DNA of 64,000 bases, taken from positions 1,860,001 to 1,924,000 of the forward strand of contig CBDESS010000001.1 in the NCBI GenBank assembly GCA_965242605.1. Reading direction: 5' to 3'. The DNA is from JAAXHF01 sp965242605. Lineage in GTDB: Bacteria; Desulfobacterota; Binatia; Bin18. Of the stretch, positions 1 through 8,778 are shown one piece after another; the first letter of the stretch is position 1; the number at the start of each line of letters is the position of its first letter. Below the pieces are notes generated by a model. The model saw only the letters and a program-made list of their open reading frames with translations, was not told the origin of the DNA and did not search any database. Position numbers and translations under genes: made by a program.

Positions 1-959
1 TCGAAAAACCGCAGGAAACAGTGACCGAGGAAGAGGTTGAGGCGTCGTTGCAGCGCCTCGCCGAATCGATGACCCAGCTCGTCCCGGTTACCGACCGGGA
101 CCGTGTTGAGGATGGGGACGTGTTGACGCTCAATTATGTTGGGCTGCGGGAGGGACGTCCGGTACCCGGGGTTGAGGCCAAAGGACGCCTCGTTGAGATG
201 GGACGTGAGGGTGTACTGCCTGGCTTTCAGGAGAATCTTCTTGGCGCGCAACGGGGGAGAGCGCTCCAGTTCTCTGTGTCTCTGCCGCCGCCTGGGGGAC
301 ACGCAGAGCAGCCTGAGCCGGCCGCAGAAAGTGCTCAATCCCTGCTCTTTCGGGTGACTATCCGCGACATCGCGCGCAAAGAAGTCCCGGTCCTTGATGA
401 CGATTTTGCCAAAGACCACGGCGAGTGCGACACCCTGGAAGAACTCAGAAATAAAATTCGGGGTAATCTGCGCCAAGTCGCGGACCGTCGGGCAGAAAAT
501 CAGCTCCACGAGGCGCTCCTGGCCGGGGTGTATGAAAAGAATCCGTTTGAGGTCCCGCCCAGTTTAGTCCGTGAACAGCTCCGTCAGCTCTTTGTCGAGG
601 CTGGTATTCAAAGACCCGAAGAGGATACGTCGGTCGGTGAGAGCCGCTTAACGGACGAACTGCGCGAACAGTTTACGGCCCGGGCTCGCCAAAACGTTCA
701 GGCCGTATTTATTGTTGATGCTCTGGTTGAGCAGCTGTCCTTGTCTGTGTCCGAAGAAAGCCTGCGTCAGAAGATTGAGGAACTGTCTTTTGCCAACCCT
801 GAGCAAAAACAGCAGCTTGAGAATTTTTATGCCCAGGCTGAGAATAGACAAGCTCTGGAGCGCCAGTTGTTGCGCGCGAGAGCGATCCAGGCTGTCGTTG
901 ACAAGGCGGAGATAAAACCAGCAGACAAGGATGTTGCCGGTCTCCTGGAAAAAGACTAG
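1..959 (+). CDS. tig: Trigger factor, C-terminal part (5' truncated by window edge)
   Basis: Ribosome-associated peptidyl-prolyl isomerase and chaperone for nascent chains. The reading frame is open from base 3 to the TAG at 957-959, so the gene enters from outside the window; the GTG at base 21 is an internal Val codon, not a start. What is visible is the end of the N-terminal domain, an FKBP-like PPIase domain (motifs such as GDVLTLNYVG and PGFQENLLGA) and the long helical C-terminal chaperone domain (from about VPVLDDDFAKDHGECDTLEEL). The N-terminal ribosome-docking motif is missing only because of the cut. It lies directly upstream of clpP, clpX and lon, the common tig-clpPX-lon order. 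Confidence 0.93.
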   Translation, partial: EKPQETVTEEEVEASLQRLAESMTQLVPVTDRDRVEDGDVLTLNYVGLREGRPVPGVEAKGRLVEMGREGVLPGFQENLLGAQRGRALQFSVSLPPPGGHAEQPEPAAESAQSLLFRVTIRDIARKEVPVLDDDFAKDHGECDTLEELRNKIRGNLRQVADRRAENQLHEALLAGVYEKNPFEVPPSLVREQLRQLFVEAGIQRPEEDTSVGESRLTDELREQFTARARQNVQAVFIVDALVEQLSLSVSEESLRQKIEELSFANPEQKQQLENFYAQAENRQALERQLLRARAIQAVVDKAEIKPADKDVAGLLEKD

Positions 960-977
960 GGTGGGCTGGATGCCGCC

Positions 978-1562
978 ATGAACCTGATTCCTATCGTTGT
1001 AGAACAAACCGGCCGCGGGGAACGGGCGTACGACATCTTCTCACGCCTGCTCAAAGACCGCATCGTCTTTCTCGGCACCGCTGTCACGGATGAGGTTGCC
1101 AACCTCATCTCCGCAGAATTGCTCTTCCTCGAATCTGAGGACCCCGATAAGGATATCTACTTCTACATCAATTCCCCCGGTGGTTCGGTCACCGCTGGTC
1201 TTGCCATCTACGATACAATGCAGTACATCAGGCCGGATGTCTCGACCTTGTGCTTGGGCCAGGCAGCCAGTATGGCCGCCTGGTTGCTGGCAGCAGGCGC
1301 AAAGGGCAAGCGCCATATCCTGCCACACGCCCGGGTCATGATTCACCAGCCCCTGGGTGGCGTACAAGGACAGGCCGTCGACATTGATATTCAGACCCGC
1401 GAGATGTTACGGATGCGGGAGCAGATGAATGAGATTCTGGTCAAGCACACCGGACAATCGCTCAAGAAAATTGAGCGTGACACTGACCGGGACTTCTTTT
1501 TCGAGAGCAAACAGTCCGTGGACTATGGGCTGGTTGATGATGTAATGATAAACCGGAAATGA
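978..1562 (+). CDS. clpP: ATP-dependent Clp protease proteolytic subunit
   Basis: Serine peptidase that forms the tetradecameric degradation chamber used by ClpX. At 194 aa it has the usual family length. Catalytic Ser98 lies in GQAASMAAW, His123 in VMIHQPLGG, and the catalytic Asp is expected in the SVDYGLVDD stretch near the C-terminus. The oxyanion-loop sequence NSPGGSV is intact. The ATG at 978 gives the typical N-terminus (MNLIPIVVEQTGRGERAYD). It starts 18 bases after tig and ends 20 bases before clpX, so the three genes are probably co-transcribed. Confidence 0.97.
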   Translation: MNLIPIVVEQTGRGERAYDIFSRLLKDRIVFLGTAVTDEVANLISAELLFLESEDPDKDIYFYINSPGGSVTAGLAIYDTMQYIRPDVSTLCLGQAASMAAWLLAAGAKGKRHILPHARVMIHQPLGGVQGQAVDIDIQTREMLRMREQMNEILVKHTGQSLKKIERDTDRDFFFESKQSVDYGLVDDVMINRK

Positions 1563-1582
1563 GAGAATGGTGAGGAGCGGGT

Positions 1583-2833
1583 ATGGCCAGACAGAGTGAC
1601 GATCGCCCAGGAAACTTAGTGTGCTCCTTTTGTGGCAAAAGCCAAGACGAGGTGCGAAAACTCATCGCTGGCCCCACCGTCTATATCTGCGACGAATGTA
1701 TCGATCTATGCAACGATATCATCGCCGAGGAGTGTGATCAGGAAGAATCCTTTATGGCCACCTCCGCCGTTCCCAAGCCGACCGAAATTAAACGCGTCCT
1801 TGATCAGTATGTGATTGGTCAAGAGCGGGCCAAGAAAGTCTTGTCTGTGGCCGTCCACAACCACTATAAGCGGGTTGACTCGCAAATGGTGGCCAATGAC
1901 GTTGAGCTGCAAAAGTCGAATATTTTGCTGATTGGACCAACCGGCTCTGGCAAGACACTCCTGGCCCAAACTTTGGCCCGTTTCTTGCAGGTGCCATTCA
2001 CCCTCGGGGACGCAACCAGCCTGACTGAGGCGGGCTATGTGGGCGAAGATGTTGAGAATATTATTCTGAGCCTGCTCCAGAATGCCGACTACGATGTGGA
2101 GAAATGCCAAAAAGGTATTGTCTACATTGATGAAATAGACAAGGTTGCTCGCAAGGGGGACAACCCATCCATCACTCGTGATGTGTCAGGGGAAGGCGTC
2201 CAACAGGCGTTGCTCAAAATCATTGAGGGAACGGTCGCCGGTGTCCCGCCAAAAGGGGGCAGAAAGCACCCTCAACAAGAGTTTGTCCAGGTTGATACGA
2301 CGAATATCCTCTTTATCTGCGGCGGAGCCTTTGTCGGGCTTGACGATGTGATCCGACGTAGGACCGGGGGAAAAAATATGGGCTTCGGGGCCGATGTCAA
2401 GGCCAGTTCAACTCGGAGCGAGAGCGTCCTGCTCACCGAGGTCCAGCCGGAAGATTTGCTGAAATTCGGGATGATCCCGGAGTTTGTAGGTCGCCTGCCC
2501 GTCTTGGCAACACTTGAGGAGTTGGACGACCAGGCCCTCGTGCGTATTTTGAAAGAGCCAAAAAATGCCCTGGTGCGGCAATATAAAAAGCTGTTTGATA
2601 TGGAAAATGTCCAACTCCAGTTCGAGGAAAAGGCGCTTGAAGCCATTGCCAAAGAAGCCCTGACACGGAAATCCGGGGCCCGAGGTCTGCGGGCGATTAT
2701 GGAAAACATCATGCTTGACGTGATGTACGATATTCCTTCTCAGCCAAACATCCGAGAGGTTGTTATTTCTGAAGAAGTGGTTACACACGATAAACAGCCT
2801 CGTATTGAGCGTAATCTCAAAGCTACTGCATAA
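1583..2833 (+). CDS. clpX: ATP-dependent Clp protease ATP-binding subunit ClpX
   Basis: AAA+ unfoldase that recognises substrates and feeds them to ClpP. The N-terminal zinc-binding domain is complete with Cys14, Cys17, Cys36 and Cys39 (CSFC...CDEC). Walker A GPTGSGKT is at about residues 118-125 and Walker B (YIDEIDK) near 180-186. The MGFG tripeptide loop near residue 265 corresponds to the IGF loop that docks on ClpP. The length of 416 aa is normal. It lies between clpP and lon, which matches its role. Confidence 0.97.
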   Translation: MARQSDDRPGNLVCSFCGKSQDEVRKLIAGPTVYICDECIDLCNDIIAEECDQEESFMATSAVPKPTEIKRVLDQYVIGQERAKKVLSVAVHNHYKRVDSQMVANDVELQKSNILLIGPTGSGKTLLAQTLARFLQVPFTLGDATSLTEAGYVGEDVENIILSLLQNADYDVEKCQKGIVYIDEIDKVARKGDNPSITRDVSGEGVQQALLKIIEGTVAGVPPKGGRKHPQQEFVQVDTTNILFICGGAFVGLDDVIRRRTGGKNMGFGADVKASSTRSESVLLTEVQPEDLLKFGMIPEFVGRLPVLATLEELDDQALVRILKEPKNALVRQYKKLFDMENVQLQFEEKALEAIAKEALTRKSGARGLRAIMENIMLDVMYDIPSQPNIREVVISEEVVTHDKQPRIERNLKATA

Positions 2834-2854
2834 GGCGTGGTCATGGTTTGGATG

Positions 2855-2883
2855 GCCGGAGGGGCGAAGCTCGCCCCTCCGGC
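2855..2883. repeat. Perfect 13-bp inverted repeat (hairpin) between clpX and lon
   Basis: Bases 2855-2867 are exactly complementary to 2871-2883, around a three-base AGC loop; the stem is almost all G:C. There is no following T run, so it is not a classical intrinsic terminator. It may be a REP-like palindrome, an attenuator or an mRNA-stability element between clpX and lon. It lies inside an upstream in-frame extension of the lon ORF, which is one reason to place the lon start downstream. Confidence 0.7.
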
Positions 2884-2923
2884 GCGGCGTGAGAAAAAAG
2901 ACAATCGCGACAAAGGAGGGAAT

Positions 2924-5317
2924 GTGCGACTTCCGCTTTTACCCCTGAGGGACATTATCGTTTTTCCGCATATGGTCGTTCCGCTTTTTGTCGGAAGGCA
3001 ACGCTCTATCAAGGCCCTTGAGGATGCGGTTGCCGGCGATAAATTGATTTTTCTGTCCACTCAACGCGACGCCAAGGTCAACGATCCGACTCCCCAAGAT
3101 ATCTATCAGGTCGGGACTATGGGGACGGTGGTCCAGCTGTTACGCCTGCCGGACGGAACGGTCAAAGTCCTCGTTGAAGGCAAACAGCGGGGACAGATCG
3201 TTCAACATCCAGACTCCTTCGCCGTTGAAGTGGAGGAGGTTCAGGAGACGAATGATCGCCCGGCGGAGTTGGACTCGCTGGTGAAGAGTGTGAACTCGAC
3301 ATTTGAGAGCTATGTCCGGCTCAACAAAAAGATTCCGCCCGAAATGATCATGACCGTGGCGGCGATCAATGACCCCTCCCATCTGGCGGACACAATCATT
3401 GCCCACCTGGGCATCAAGCTTGGGGATAAACAGACGCTGCTGGAGACTATCGATCCGGCCGACCGCCTCGAAAAAGTGTTGGGTTATATGCGCTCTGAGA
3501 TCGAGATTCTCGAGGTTGAGCGTCGTATTCGCAATCGGGTCAAAAAGCAGATGGAAAAGACTCAGAAGGAACACTATCTCACCGAGCAGATGCGGGCGAT
3601 CCAAAAAGAACTCGGCGAGAAGGACGAGTTTAAAAACGAGCTCCAAGAGCTTGAAGAGAAGATCCGCCAGAAAAAGATGTCAGCCGAGGCACGGGACAAA
3701 ATTGAAAAAGAGTTCAAGAAGCTCAAGATGATGTCTCCGATGTCAGCCGAGGCAACGGTCGTCCGCAACTATATTGACTGGCTCTTGTCTCTCCCGTGGT
3801 ACGAATACACCGAGGACAAGCTTGATATTCAAGAAGCCGAGAAGATTCTCGAGGAAGATCACTACGGCCTGGAAAAGGTCAAAGAACGGATCCTTGAATA
3901 TCTGGCCGTTCAGAGTTTAGTTGGCCAGATCAAAGGCCCTATCCTGTGTTTTGTGGGTCCTCCCGGAGTTGGGAAAACCTCACTGGGAAAATCTATCGCG
4001 CGAGCGACCGATCGGAAGTTTGTTCGCGTCTCGCTAGGCGGAGTCCGCGATGAAGCTGAGATCCGTGGACATCGACGGACATATATCGGGGCGATGCCGG
4101 GCAAAATCATTCAGGGGATGAAAAAGTCCGGCTCTGGCAATCCTGTCTTTCTGCTGGACGAAATCGATAAGATGTCGACCGATTTTCGGGGCGATCCGTC
4201 TGCGGCCCTGATGGAAGTGCTTGACCCCGAACAGAACGCAGGTTTCAACGATCATTACCTTGATGTGGATTATGATCTGTCTCAGATCCTCTTTATCTGC
4301 ACGGCCAACAATCTCGAACATATTCCCCGTCCCCTACAGGATCGTATGGAAATCATTCGTCTTCCGGGCTACACGGAATACGAAAAGCTGCATATTGCCA
4401 AGCGCTATTTGGTGAAGAAGCAGCGAGACGCCAACGGGCTGACCGAGAAGAATATCGATTTCCCGGACAGCGTGCTGTCCTCAGTCATACGGTCGTACAC
4501 CAAAGAGTCGGGCGTCAGAAATCTTGAGCGCGAAATCGGCACCCTGTGCCGCAAGGTCGCGGTTGAGGTGGTCAAGAAAGACCGGGATACACGCGTTCGG
4601 CTGAATACTAAAAACCTGCAGAAATACCTCGGTCCACTGAAGTTCCGAGTGAGCAAAGCGGAGCAGGAAGACAAAGTGGGGGTGGTGACCGGACTGGCCT
4701 GGACCGATGTTGGCGGAGAGTTGTTGGCGACCGAGGTGACGGTCCTGCCGGGCAAGGGTAAACTCACCATTACGGGGAAGATTGGGGATGTTATGCAGGA
4801 GTCCGCCCAGGCCGCGATGAGCTATGTCCGCTCACGCTCAGCTGAGCTTGGTCTGGATAAAGATTTCTACCAGAGCATTGATATCCACCTGCATATTCCT
4901 GAGGGCGCTATTCCAAAAGATGGTCCGTCAGCGGGTGTGACGATGGCCACCTCAATTGTGTCCGCCTTGGCAAAGATCCCGGTTCGCCACGATGTTGCCA
5001 TGACTGGAGAGATTACCCTGCGCGGACGGGTCTTACCCATAGGCGGTCTGAAAGAGAAGATTCTGGCCGCCCATCGAGGCGGGATTAAGCGGGTCATCAT
5101 CCCTGCGGAGAATGAAAAAGACCTCCAGGATGTGCCCGCTCCAATTCTGAAAGCGATTCAGGTCGAAATGGCTGAGCATGTTGATGAAGTGCTGCGGAAA
5201 GCGCTCGCCCTGAGCGAGCCCGAGCGGTTTCTTATTGCCGACGCCTCGGCTGTTGACCAATCCCTGTATCCGCCGGAAACCGAGGTGCCGCATTCTTCGG
5301 AGGTCGTGACCCACTAG
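2924..5317 (+). CDS. lon: ATP-dependent Lon protease
   Basis: Homo-oligomeric AAA+ serine protease that removes damaged and regulatory proteins. The order is an N-terminal LON substrate-binding domain (LPLLPLRDIIVFPHMVVPLF), a coiled-coil linker, an AAA+ module with Walker A GPPGVGKT at about 345-352 and Walker B FLLDEIDK, and a C-terminal protease domain with catalytic Ser669 (KDGPSAGVT) and Lys710 (GGLKEK). I place the start at GTG 2924, four bases after an AGGAGG sequence; the frame is open back to 2837, but that extension is only the translated hairpin region. The 797-aa product is normal in length. Confidence 0.95.
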   Translation: MRLPLLPLRDIIVFPHMVVPLFVGRQRSIKALEDAVAGDKLIFLSTQRDAKVNDPTPQDIYQVGTMGTVVQLLRLPDGTVKVLVEGKQRGQIVQHPDSFAVEVEEVQETNDRPAELDSLVKSVNSTFESYVRLNKKIPPEMIMTVAAINDPSHLADTIIAHLGIKLGDKQTLLETIDPADRLEKVLGYMRSEIEILEVERRIRNRVKKQMEKTQKEHYLTEQMRAIQKELGEKDEFKNELQELEEKIRQKKMSAEARDKIEKEFKKLKMMSPMSAEATVVRNYIDWLLSLPWYEYTEDKLDIQEAEKILEEDHYGLEKVKERILEYLAVQSLVGQIKGPILCFVGPPGVGKTSLGKSIARATDRKFVRVSLGGVRDEAEIRGHRRTYIGAMPGKIIQGMKKSGSGNPVFLLDEIDKMSTDFRGDPSAALMEVLDPEQNAGFNDHYLDVDYDLSQILFICTANNLEHIPRPLQDRMEIIRLPGYTEYEKLHIAKRYLVKKQRDANGLTEKNIDFPDSVLSSVIRSYTKESGVRNLEREIGTLCRKVAVEVVKKDRDTRVRLNTKNLQKYLGPLKFRVSKAEQEDKVGVVTGLAWTDVGGELLATEVTVLPGKGKLTITGKIGDVMQESAQAAMSYVRSRSAELGLDKDFYQSIDIHLHIPEGAIPKDGPSAGVTMATSIVSALAKIPVRHDVAMTGEITLRGRVLPIGGLKEKILAAHRGGIKRVIIPAENEKDLQDVPAPILKAIQVEMAEHVDEVLRKALALSEPERFLIADASAVDQSLYPPETEVPHSSEVVTH

Positions 5318-5336
5318 GCGGGGAATCGGGTGGGGA

Positions 5337-5366
5337 TTGACACGATGGTATGTGCGGTGGTACTGC
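5337..5366 (+). promoter_or_regulatory. Weak candidate sigma70-type promoter upstream of tRNA-Val
   Basis: A perfect -35 hexamer TTGACA is at 5337-5342. At 18 bases' spacing the -10 position holds only TACTGC (5361-5366), a poor match. It would drive the tRNA-Val/tRNA-Asp pair and possibly rplM-rpsI. Only the -35 is convincing. Confidence 0.25.
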
Positions 5367-5428
5367 TCTCCCCTCCCGGAGAGGAGGGCATTTGCTCCGC
5401 CACCCCCGTCCCTCAAAGACTCGCTCAA

Positions 5429-5500
5429 GGGCGGTTAGCTCAGTGGAAGAGCATCGGCCTTACAAGCCGAGGGCCATCCGTTCAAACCGGATACCGCCCA
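5429..5500 (+). tRNA. tRNA-Val (anticodon TAC)
   Basis: Cloverleaf by eye: acceptor stem GGGCGGT pairs with the 3' ACCGCCC, D arm GCTC...GAGC, anticodon stem TCGGC/GCCGA around the loop CTTACAA (anticodon TAC), and a TTCAAAC T-loop. The CCA end is not encoded. It reads codon GTA and probably other GTN codons. It is followed after four bases by tRNA-Asp. Confidence 0.95.
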
Positions 5501-5504
5501 TGGT

Positions 5505-5581
5505 GGGGTCGTAGTTCAGCTGGTTAGAACGCCGGCCTGTCACGCCGGAGGTCGCGAGTTCGAGTCTCGTCGGCCCCGCCA
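5505..5581 (+). tRNA. tRNA-Asp (anticodon GTC)
   Basis: The acceptor stem GGGGTCG pairs with CGGCCCC, discriminator base G, and the CCA end is encoded (5579-5581). The anticodon stem CCGGC/GCCGG encloses CTGTCAC, giving anticodon GTC; the T-loop is TTCGAGT. It is the only tRNA in the window for which I see an encoded CCA. It lies between tRNA-Val and rplM. Confidence 0.96.
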
Positions 5582-5623
5582 CCCTCTCTTCTCTGCTTAT
5601 GAAGGATGCCAGGGGTTGCAAAC

Positions 5624-6064
5624 ATGAAGAAAGAGACCTCCACACATTCACGAAAAGCCTCTCTGGCTGCACGCCGCTGGTATCTTGTTGATGCCGAGGG
5701 GCAGATGGTCGGCCGTCTGGCCAGCGCGATTGCCCAGGTCCTGCGCGGAAAAAACAATCCCGCTTTTGCCCCCCATATTGATAACGGAGACTTTGTCATT
5801 GTCATCAATGCCGACCAGGTTCGCTTTTCCGGGAATAAGTGGCAGCAGAAAGCCTACTACCACTATACCGAGTATCCCGGAGGGATCCGTCAAACCTCCG
5901 CCGCAGAGATGTTAGCAAAACATCCTGAAGACATTGTGAAGAAGGCGGTTGTTGGTATGCTGCCCAAAAATGCGCACGGCCGGGCACTCGCCGCAAAATT
6001 GAAGATTTATGCCGGCCGAGATCATCCCCACGCTGCCCAGCGCCCAGTGCCGTTGGTCGTTTGA
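5624..6064 (+). CDS. rplM: 50S ribosomal protein L13
   Basis: Early-assembling large-subunit protein that binds 23S rRNA. The family signatures WYLVDAEGQMVGRLASAIA, the YHYTEYPGGI motif and the C-terminal YAGRDHPHAAQRP are all present; the 146 aa length is normal. ATG 5624 is preferred over ATG 5606 because AGGGG lies eight bases before it, whereas 5606 has a purine run directly against the start codon. It is followed by rpsI 14 bases later, the conserved rplM-rpsI pair. Confidence 0.96.
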   Translation: MKKETSTHSRKASLAARRWYLVDAEGQMVGRLASAIAQVLRGKNNPAFAPHIDNGDFVIVINADQVRFSGNKWQQKAYYHYTEYPGGIRQTSAAEMLAKHPEDIVKKAVVGMLPKNAHGRALAAKLKIYAGRDHPHAAQRPVPLVV

Positions 6065-6078
6065 GGAGAAGCGAAGAC

Positions 6079-6477
6079 ATGGCTGAGCAAAGGACTGAAT
6101 ATTGGGGAACCGGGAAACGCAAGACGGCAGTTGCCCGCGTCCGCCTTTTTCCCGGAGAGGGCAAGTACACGATTAACCGCCGCGATCTGAATACATATTT
6201 TGGGCGGGAAACCGTCCGTATGATTGTGCAGCAACCCTTGACCATGATTCAGGAGCAGGACAACTACGACGTTATTGCGAATGTCAAGGGTGGGGGCAAT
6301 TCTGCCCAAGCCGCAGCTATTCGGCACGGGATCACCCGCGCCTTGCTGGAGATGAACCCCGATCTGCGCCCGAATTTGAAGAAGGAAAAGTTCATTACCC
6401 GGGATTCCCGCCAAGTCGAACGAAAAAAATACGGAAGACACAAGGCTCGGAAACGGCCACAATACTCCAAACGGTAA
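6079..6477 (+). CDS. rpsI: 30S ribosomal protein S9
   Basis: Small-subunit head protein whose C-terminal tail reaches the P-site tRNA. The N-terminus EYWGTGKRKTAVARVRLFPG and the C-terminal KKYGRHKARKRPQYSKR, ending in the conserved KR, are diagnostic. ATG 6079 is chosen (132 aa) because GAGGAG lies upstream and because the family starts there; the frame extends back only to 6061. It forms an operon with rplM and is convergent with lptG, whose stop codon is ten bases away. Confidence 0.96.
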   Translation: MAEQRTEYWGTGKRKTAVARVRLFPGEGKYTINRRDLNTYFGRETVRMIVQQPLTMIQEQDNYDVIANVKGGGNSAQAAAIRHGITRALLEMNPDLRPNLKKEKFITRDSRQVERKKYGRHKARKRPQYSKR

Positions 6478-6487
6478 AACAGCCTGC

Positions 6488-7663
6488 TTAATCAACGCCT
6501 AACAGGAGGAAGGCCCCACACAGTCCGGCCAGGCCATTGGCCAGCCAAGCCGCGAGTTGAGGCGGTATCGCGCCGCTGTGCCCGAGAGAGACACTGAGTG
6601 CCAAAACGAGCCAGTAGCCGAACCCTGTTATGAGGGCCAAGCCTAAGACCGTTGGCAGAGCGTGCTGCTTGGAACTGGGAATGGTCAGGGCAATGCCAAT
6701 GAGTGTCATGACCAGTGTCGCAAACGGCACGGCACTTTTGAGGTGCAAATCAACCAGATACTCGGTCGTATCAAGCCCTTTTCTCTGGAGGCGGCGAATA
6801 TACCTGCGAAGTTGATCTGAAGAGAACTCCTCGGCTTTCATGTCAATCAGTGAAAAGTCTTCTGGTGTTTCCTGGAGTTGGAGGTTCAGCCCCTGTAACT
6901 GGAGGTGCTCTTCTCCGGTCAACGGCTCTTCTTGAACTGCGGTGAACTGCCATTTGTCTTCCTTCCATTCTGCCCTGGCGATTCTGACCAGGGAGCGAAC
7001 GCGAAAGCGCGGATAAAGCGTATACATGGTCAGCCCTGAGATGATTTTTTTCTGCGAATCAAAATGTTCAATATAGTAAAAGGCGTCATCCCCATGATAC
7101 CAGAAACCATGTTCATGAAAGAGTCCTTTGAACGGCCGCTGTTTAATTTCAACGGTGTTAATGTAACGAGAATGGTGAAAGGCGGCTGGGACGACCCACT
7201 CGTTCCAGGCTTTGACGGCCAGGCTCAAAAGACCGGCTGTCAGGAGAAGCGGGAGCGTCATCTGCCACGGACTCATGCCACACGCTTTCAACGCAAGCAA
7301 CTCGCGGTTTTTTGACAGCAAACCGCAGCCAATGAGCGTCCCGCCCAGGGCTGCGGCTGGGGCGGCCTGGGTCACGAAGAGGGGAATCTTGAACGCCAGA
7401 TAGCGGACAGTTGCTGACACCGAAGCGCCGTACTTGATGAAATTATCGAGCCGATCAAAAAAATCGATCAACAACGACAGACCGAGGAATAAGACCAGGG
7501 TGAACAGGAAAAAACGCAGGTACTCGGTGCAGAGGTAGAAGCCCACAAGACGGGTCAGCCCGAGATGACTCAGTGGGGAGAAGCCGGCCCGAGCATTTAC
7601 GGGCGGGCTGCCGGCAGCCAGGACTCTGGTTTTGGGACGGAGCTTCGTTTCCATACCGGACAT
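6488..7663 (-). CDS. lptG: LPS export ABC transporter permease LptG (YjgP/YjgQ family)
   Basis: Inner-membrane permease which, with LptF and the LptB ATPase, extracts lipopolysaccharide for transport to the outer membrane. At 391 aa it has the family architecture: two or three N-terminal transmembrane segments (YLRFFLFTLVLFLGLSLLID and following), a large periplasmic beta-jellyroll-like middle, and three C-terminal transmembrane segments (FATLVMTLIGIALTIP and following). The RELLALKACGMSPWQM cytoplasmic coupling motif is typical. Its 5' end overlaps the end of lptF by 67 bases, so the two are translationally coupled; ATG 7654 is an alternative start. Confidence 0.9.
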   Translation of the reverse strand: MSGMETKLRPKTRVLAAGSPPVNARAGFSPLSHLGLTRLVGFYLCTEYLRFFLFTLVLFLGLSLLIDFFDRLDNFIKYGASVSATVRYLAFKIPLFVTQAAPAAALGGTLIGCGLLSKNRELLALKACGMSPWQMTLPLLLTAGLLSLAVKAWNEWVVPAAFHHSRYINTVEIKQRPFKGLFHEHGFWYHGDDAFYYIEHFDSQKKIISGLTMYTLYPRFRVRSLVRIARAEWKEDKWQFTAVQEEPLTGEEHLQLQGLNLQLQETPEDFSLIDMKAEEFSSDQLRRYIRRLQRKGLDTTEYLVDLHLKSAVPFATLVMTLIGIALTIPSSKQHALPTVLGLALITGFGYWLVLALSVSLGHSGAIPPQLAAWLANGLAGLCGAFLLLGVD

Positions 7664-8778
7664 TTGAAAAAAGGCTTTTCCTGCCAGGCGCGCTCAAAGA
7701 GGTAGGCACCGACAATCCCCAGTATGATATTCGGAAGCCACAGGGCAATGCCCGGTGGGAGGACTGCCTTTTTGCCGAGCGCTTCTCCCACGGTGAGCAA
7801 CAAATAGTAGGTAAACAAGACCCCCATTGTCAAGGCAAAGCCGTGCGAGTGTTGCGCTCCTCTGAAGTGGAGACTCAGGGGAAGGGCGAGGAAGCTGAAG
7901 ACCACGCAGGCAAACGGCACGGACAGGCGACGGTGCAGTTCTATCAAGGCGTCACGTTTCTGCTTGGTGTGGGCTTCACTTTGGGCAAGCGTATCTAACA
8001 GTTGTCCGAACAACATTTCTTTTGGCTTCCACACCGGCTGTTTCACATTGGCCAAGAGCGCGCTGACATCCAGGTTCACATCATAGACAGAAAAATGGGT
8101 GGTATGATAGGCACGGCTGGACTGTTCAAAGCTGTGGATTGACCCATCCATCAAACGAAACGTCAGGATTTCCTGATTCTCTGCGGCCAGAATGGCCCCG
8201 CGTTCGGCAAAAATCGTATTCTGGCGCTGAGCGTGCCGATTGTCGGCAATCATGACGCCTTGCAGGTGCGTGCTTGCTGACCGAATTTCCTCCGCATAAA
8301 TGACGAGGCCAGCAAAATCGGTGTTAAACGTTTTCTCTTTCAAGCCAGCCGAGGCGTGCGTTGTCGCAATCGTATGCAGCGCACGTTTGAGGGCGGCGTT
8401 ACTCCAGGGGCGGACATAGAGAGTGAGGACAAATGTGATACACAGTGAAACGGCCGCGAGTATCCAGACAGGAATCGCTAGCTGAAACAGACTGATCCCA
8501 CAGCTCTTGAGCGCGATCACTTCCCGGTCCGCGGACAGCCGTCCAAGCCCCCATAACAGGGCTAATAAGAAGGCCATCGGAACGGTGGTCTCAAAGAAGG
8601 CGGGTAAAATATAGGCAAAAGTTTCGAGCAGTTGGGAGGCCGGAACCCCCCGATTCACAACCAGGTCAGCGAGTTTGGTGATACGAATGGTAAACAGCAG
8701 AATGGTAAAAATCAGCAGACCGACGACAAATGGGGGCACGACCTCACGATAGACGTAACGGAAGAGGATACGACCCAT
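7597..8778 (-). CDS. lptF: LPS export ABC transporter permease LptF (YjgP/YjgQ family)
   Basis: Partner permease of LptG. The 393-aa protein begins RILFRYVYREVVPPFVVGLL, followed by a transmembrane segment, the cytoplasmic motif DREVIALKSCGISLFQL, a periplasmic region, and C-terminal transmembrane helices after LIELHRRLSVPFACVVFSFL. That last motif is typical of the family. It is first in the minus-strand lptF-lptG pair. Its start codon at 8778 shares bases with the start codon of the divergent rlmB (sequence CCATGG), leaving no intergenic space. Confidence 0.9.
   Translation of the reverse strand: MGRILFRYVYREVVPPFVVGLLIFTILLFTIRITKLADLVVNRGVPASQLLETFAYILPAFFETTVPMAFLLALLWGLGRLSADREVIALKSCGISLFQLAIPVWILAAVSLCITFVLTLYVRPWSNAALKRALHTIATTHASAGLKEKTFNTDFAGLVIYAEEIRSASTHLQGVMIADNRHAQRQNTIFAERGAILAAENQEILTFRLMDGSIHSFEQSSRAYHTTHFSVYDVNLDVSALLANVKQPVWKPKEMLFGQLLDTLAQSEAHTKQKRDALIELHRRLSVPFACVVFSFLALPLSLHFRGAQHSHGFALTMGVLFTYYLLLTVGEALGKKAVLPPGIALWLPNIILGIVGAYLFERAWQEKPFFKCPVWKRSSVPKPESWLPAARP

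Noticed and set aside
2837..2923. N-terminal extension of Lon
   Set aside because: The extra residues are the translated clpX-lon hairpin. GTG 2924 has a good Shine-Dalgarno and gives the family N-terminus.
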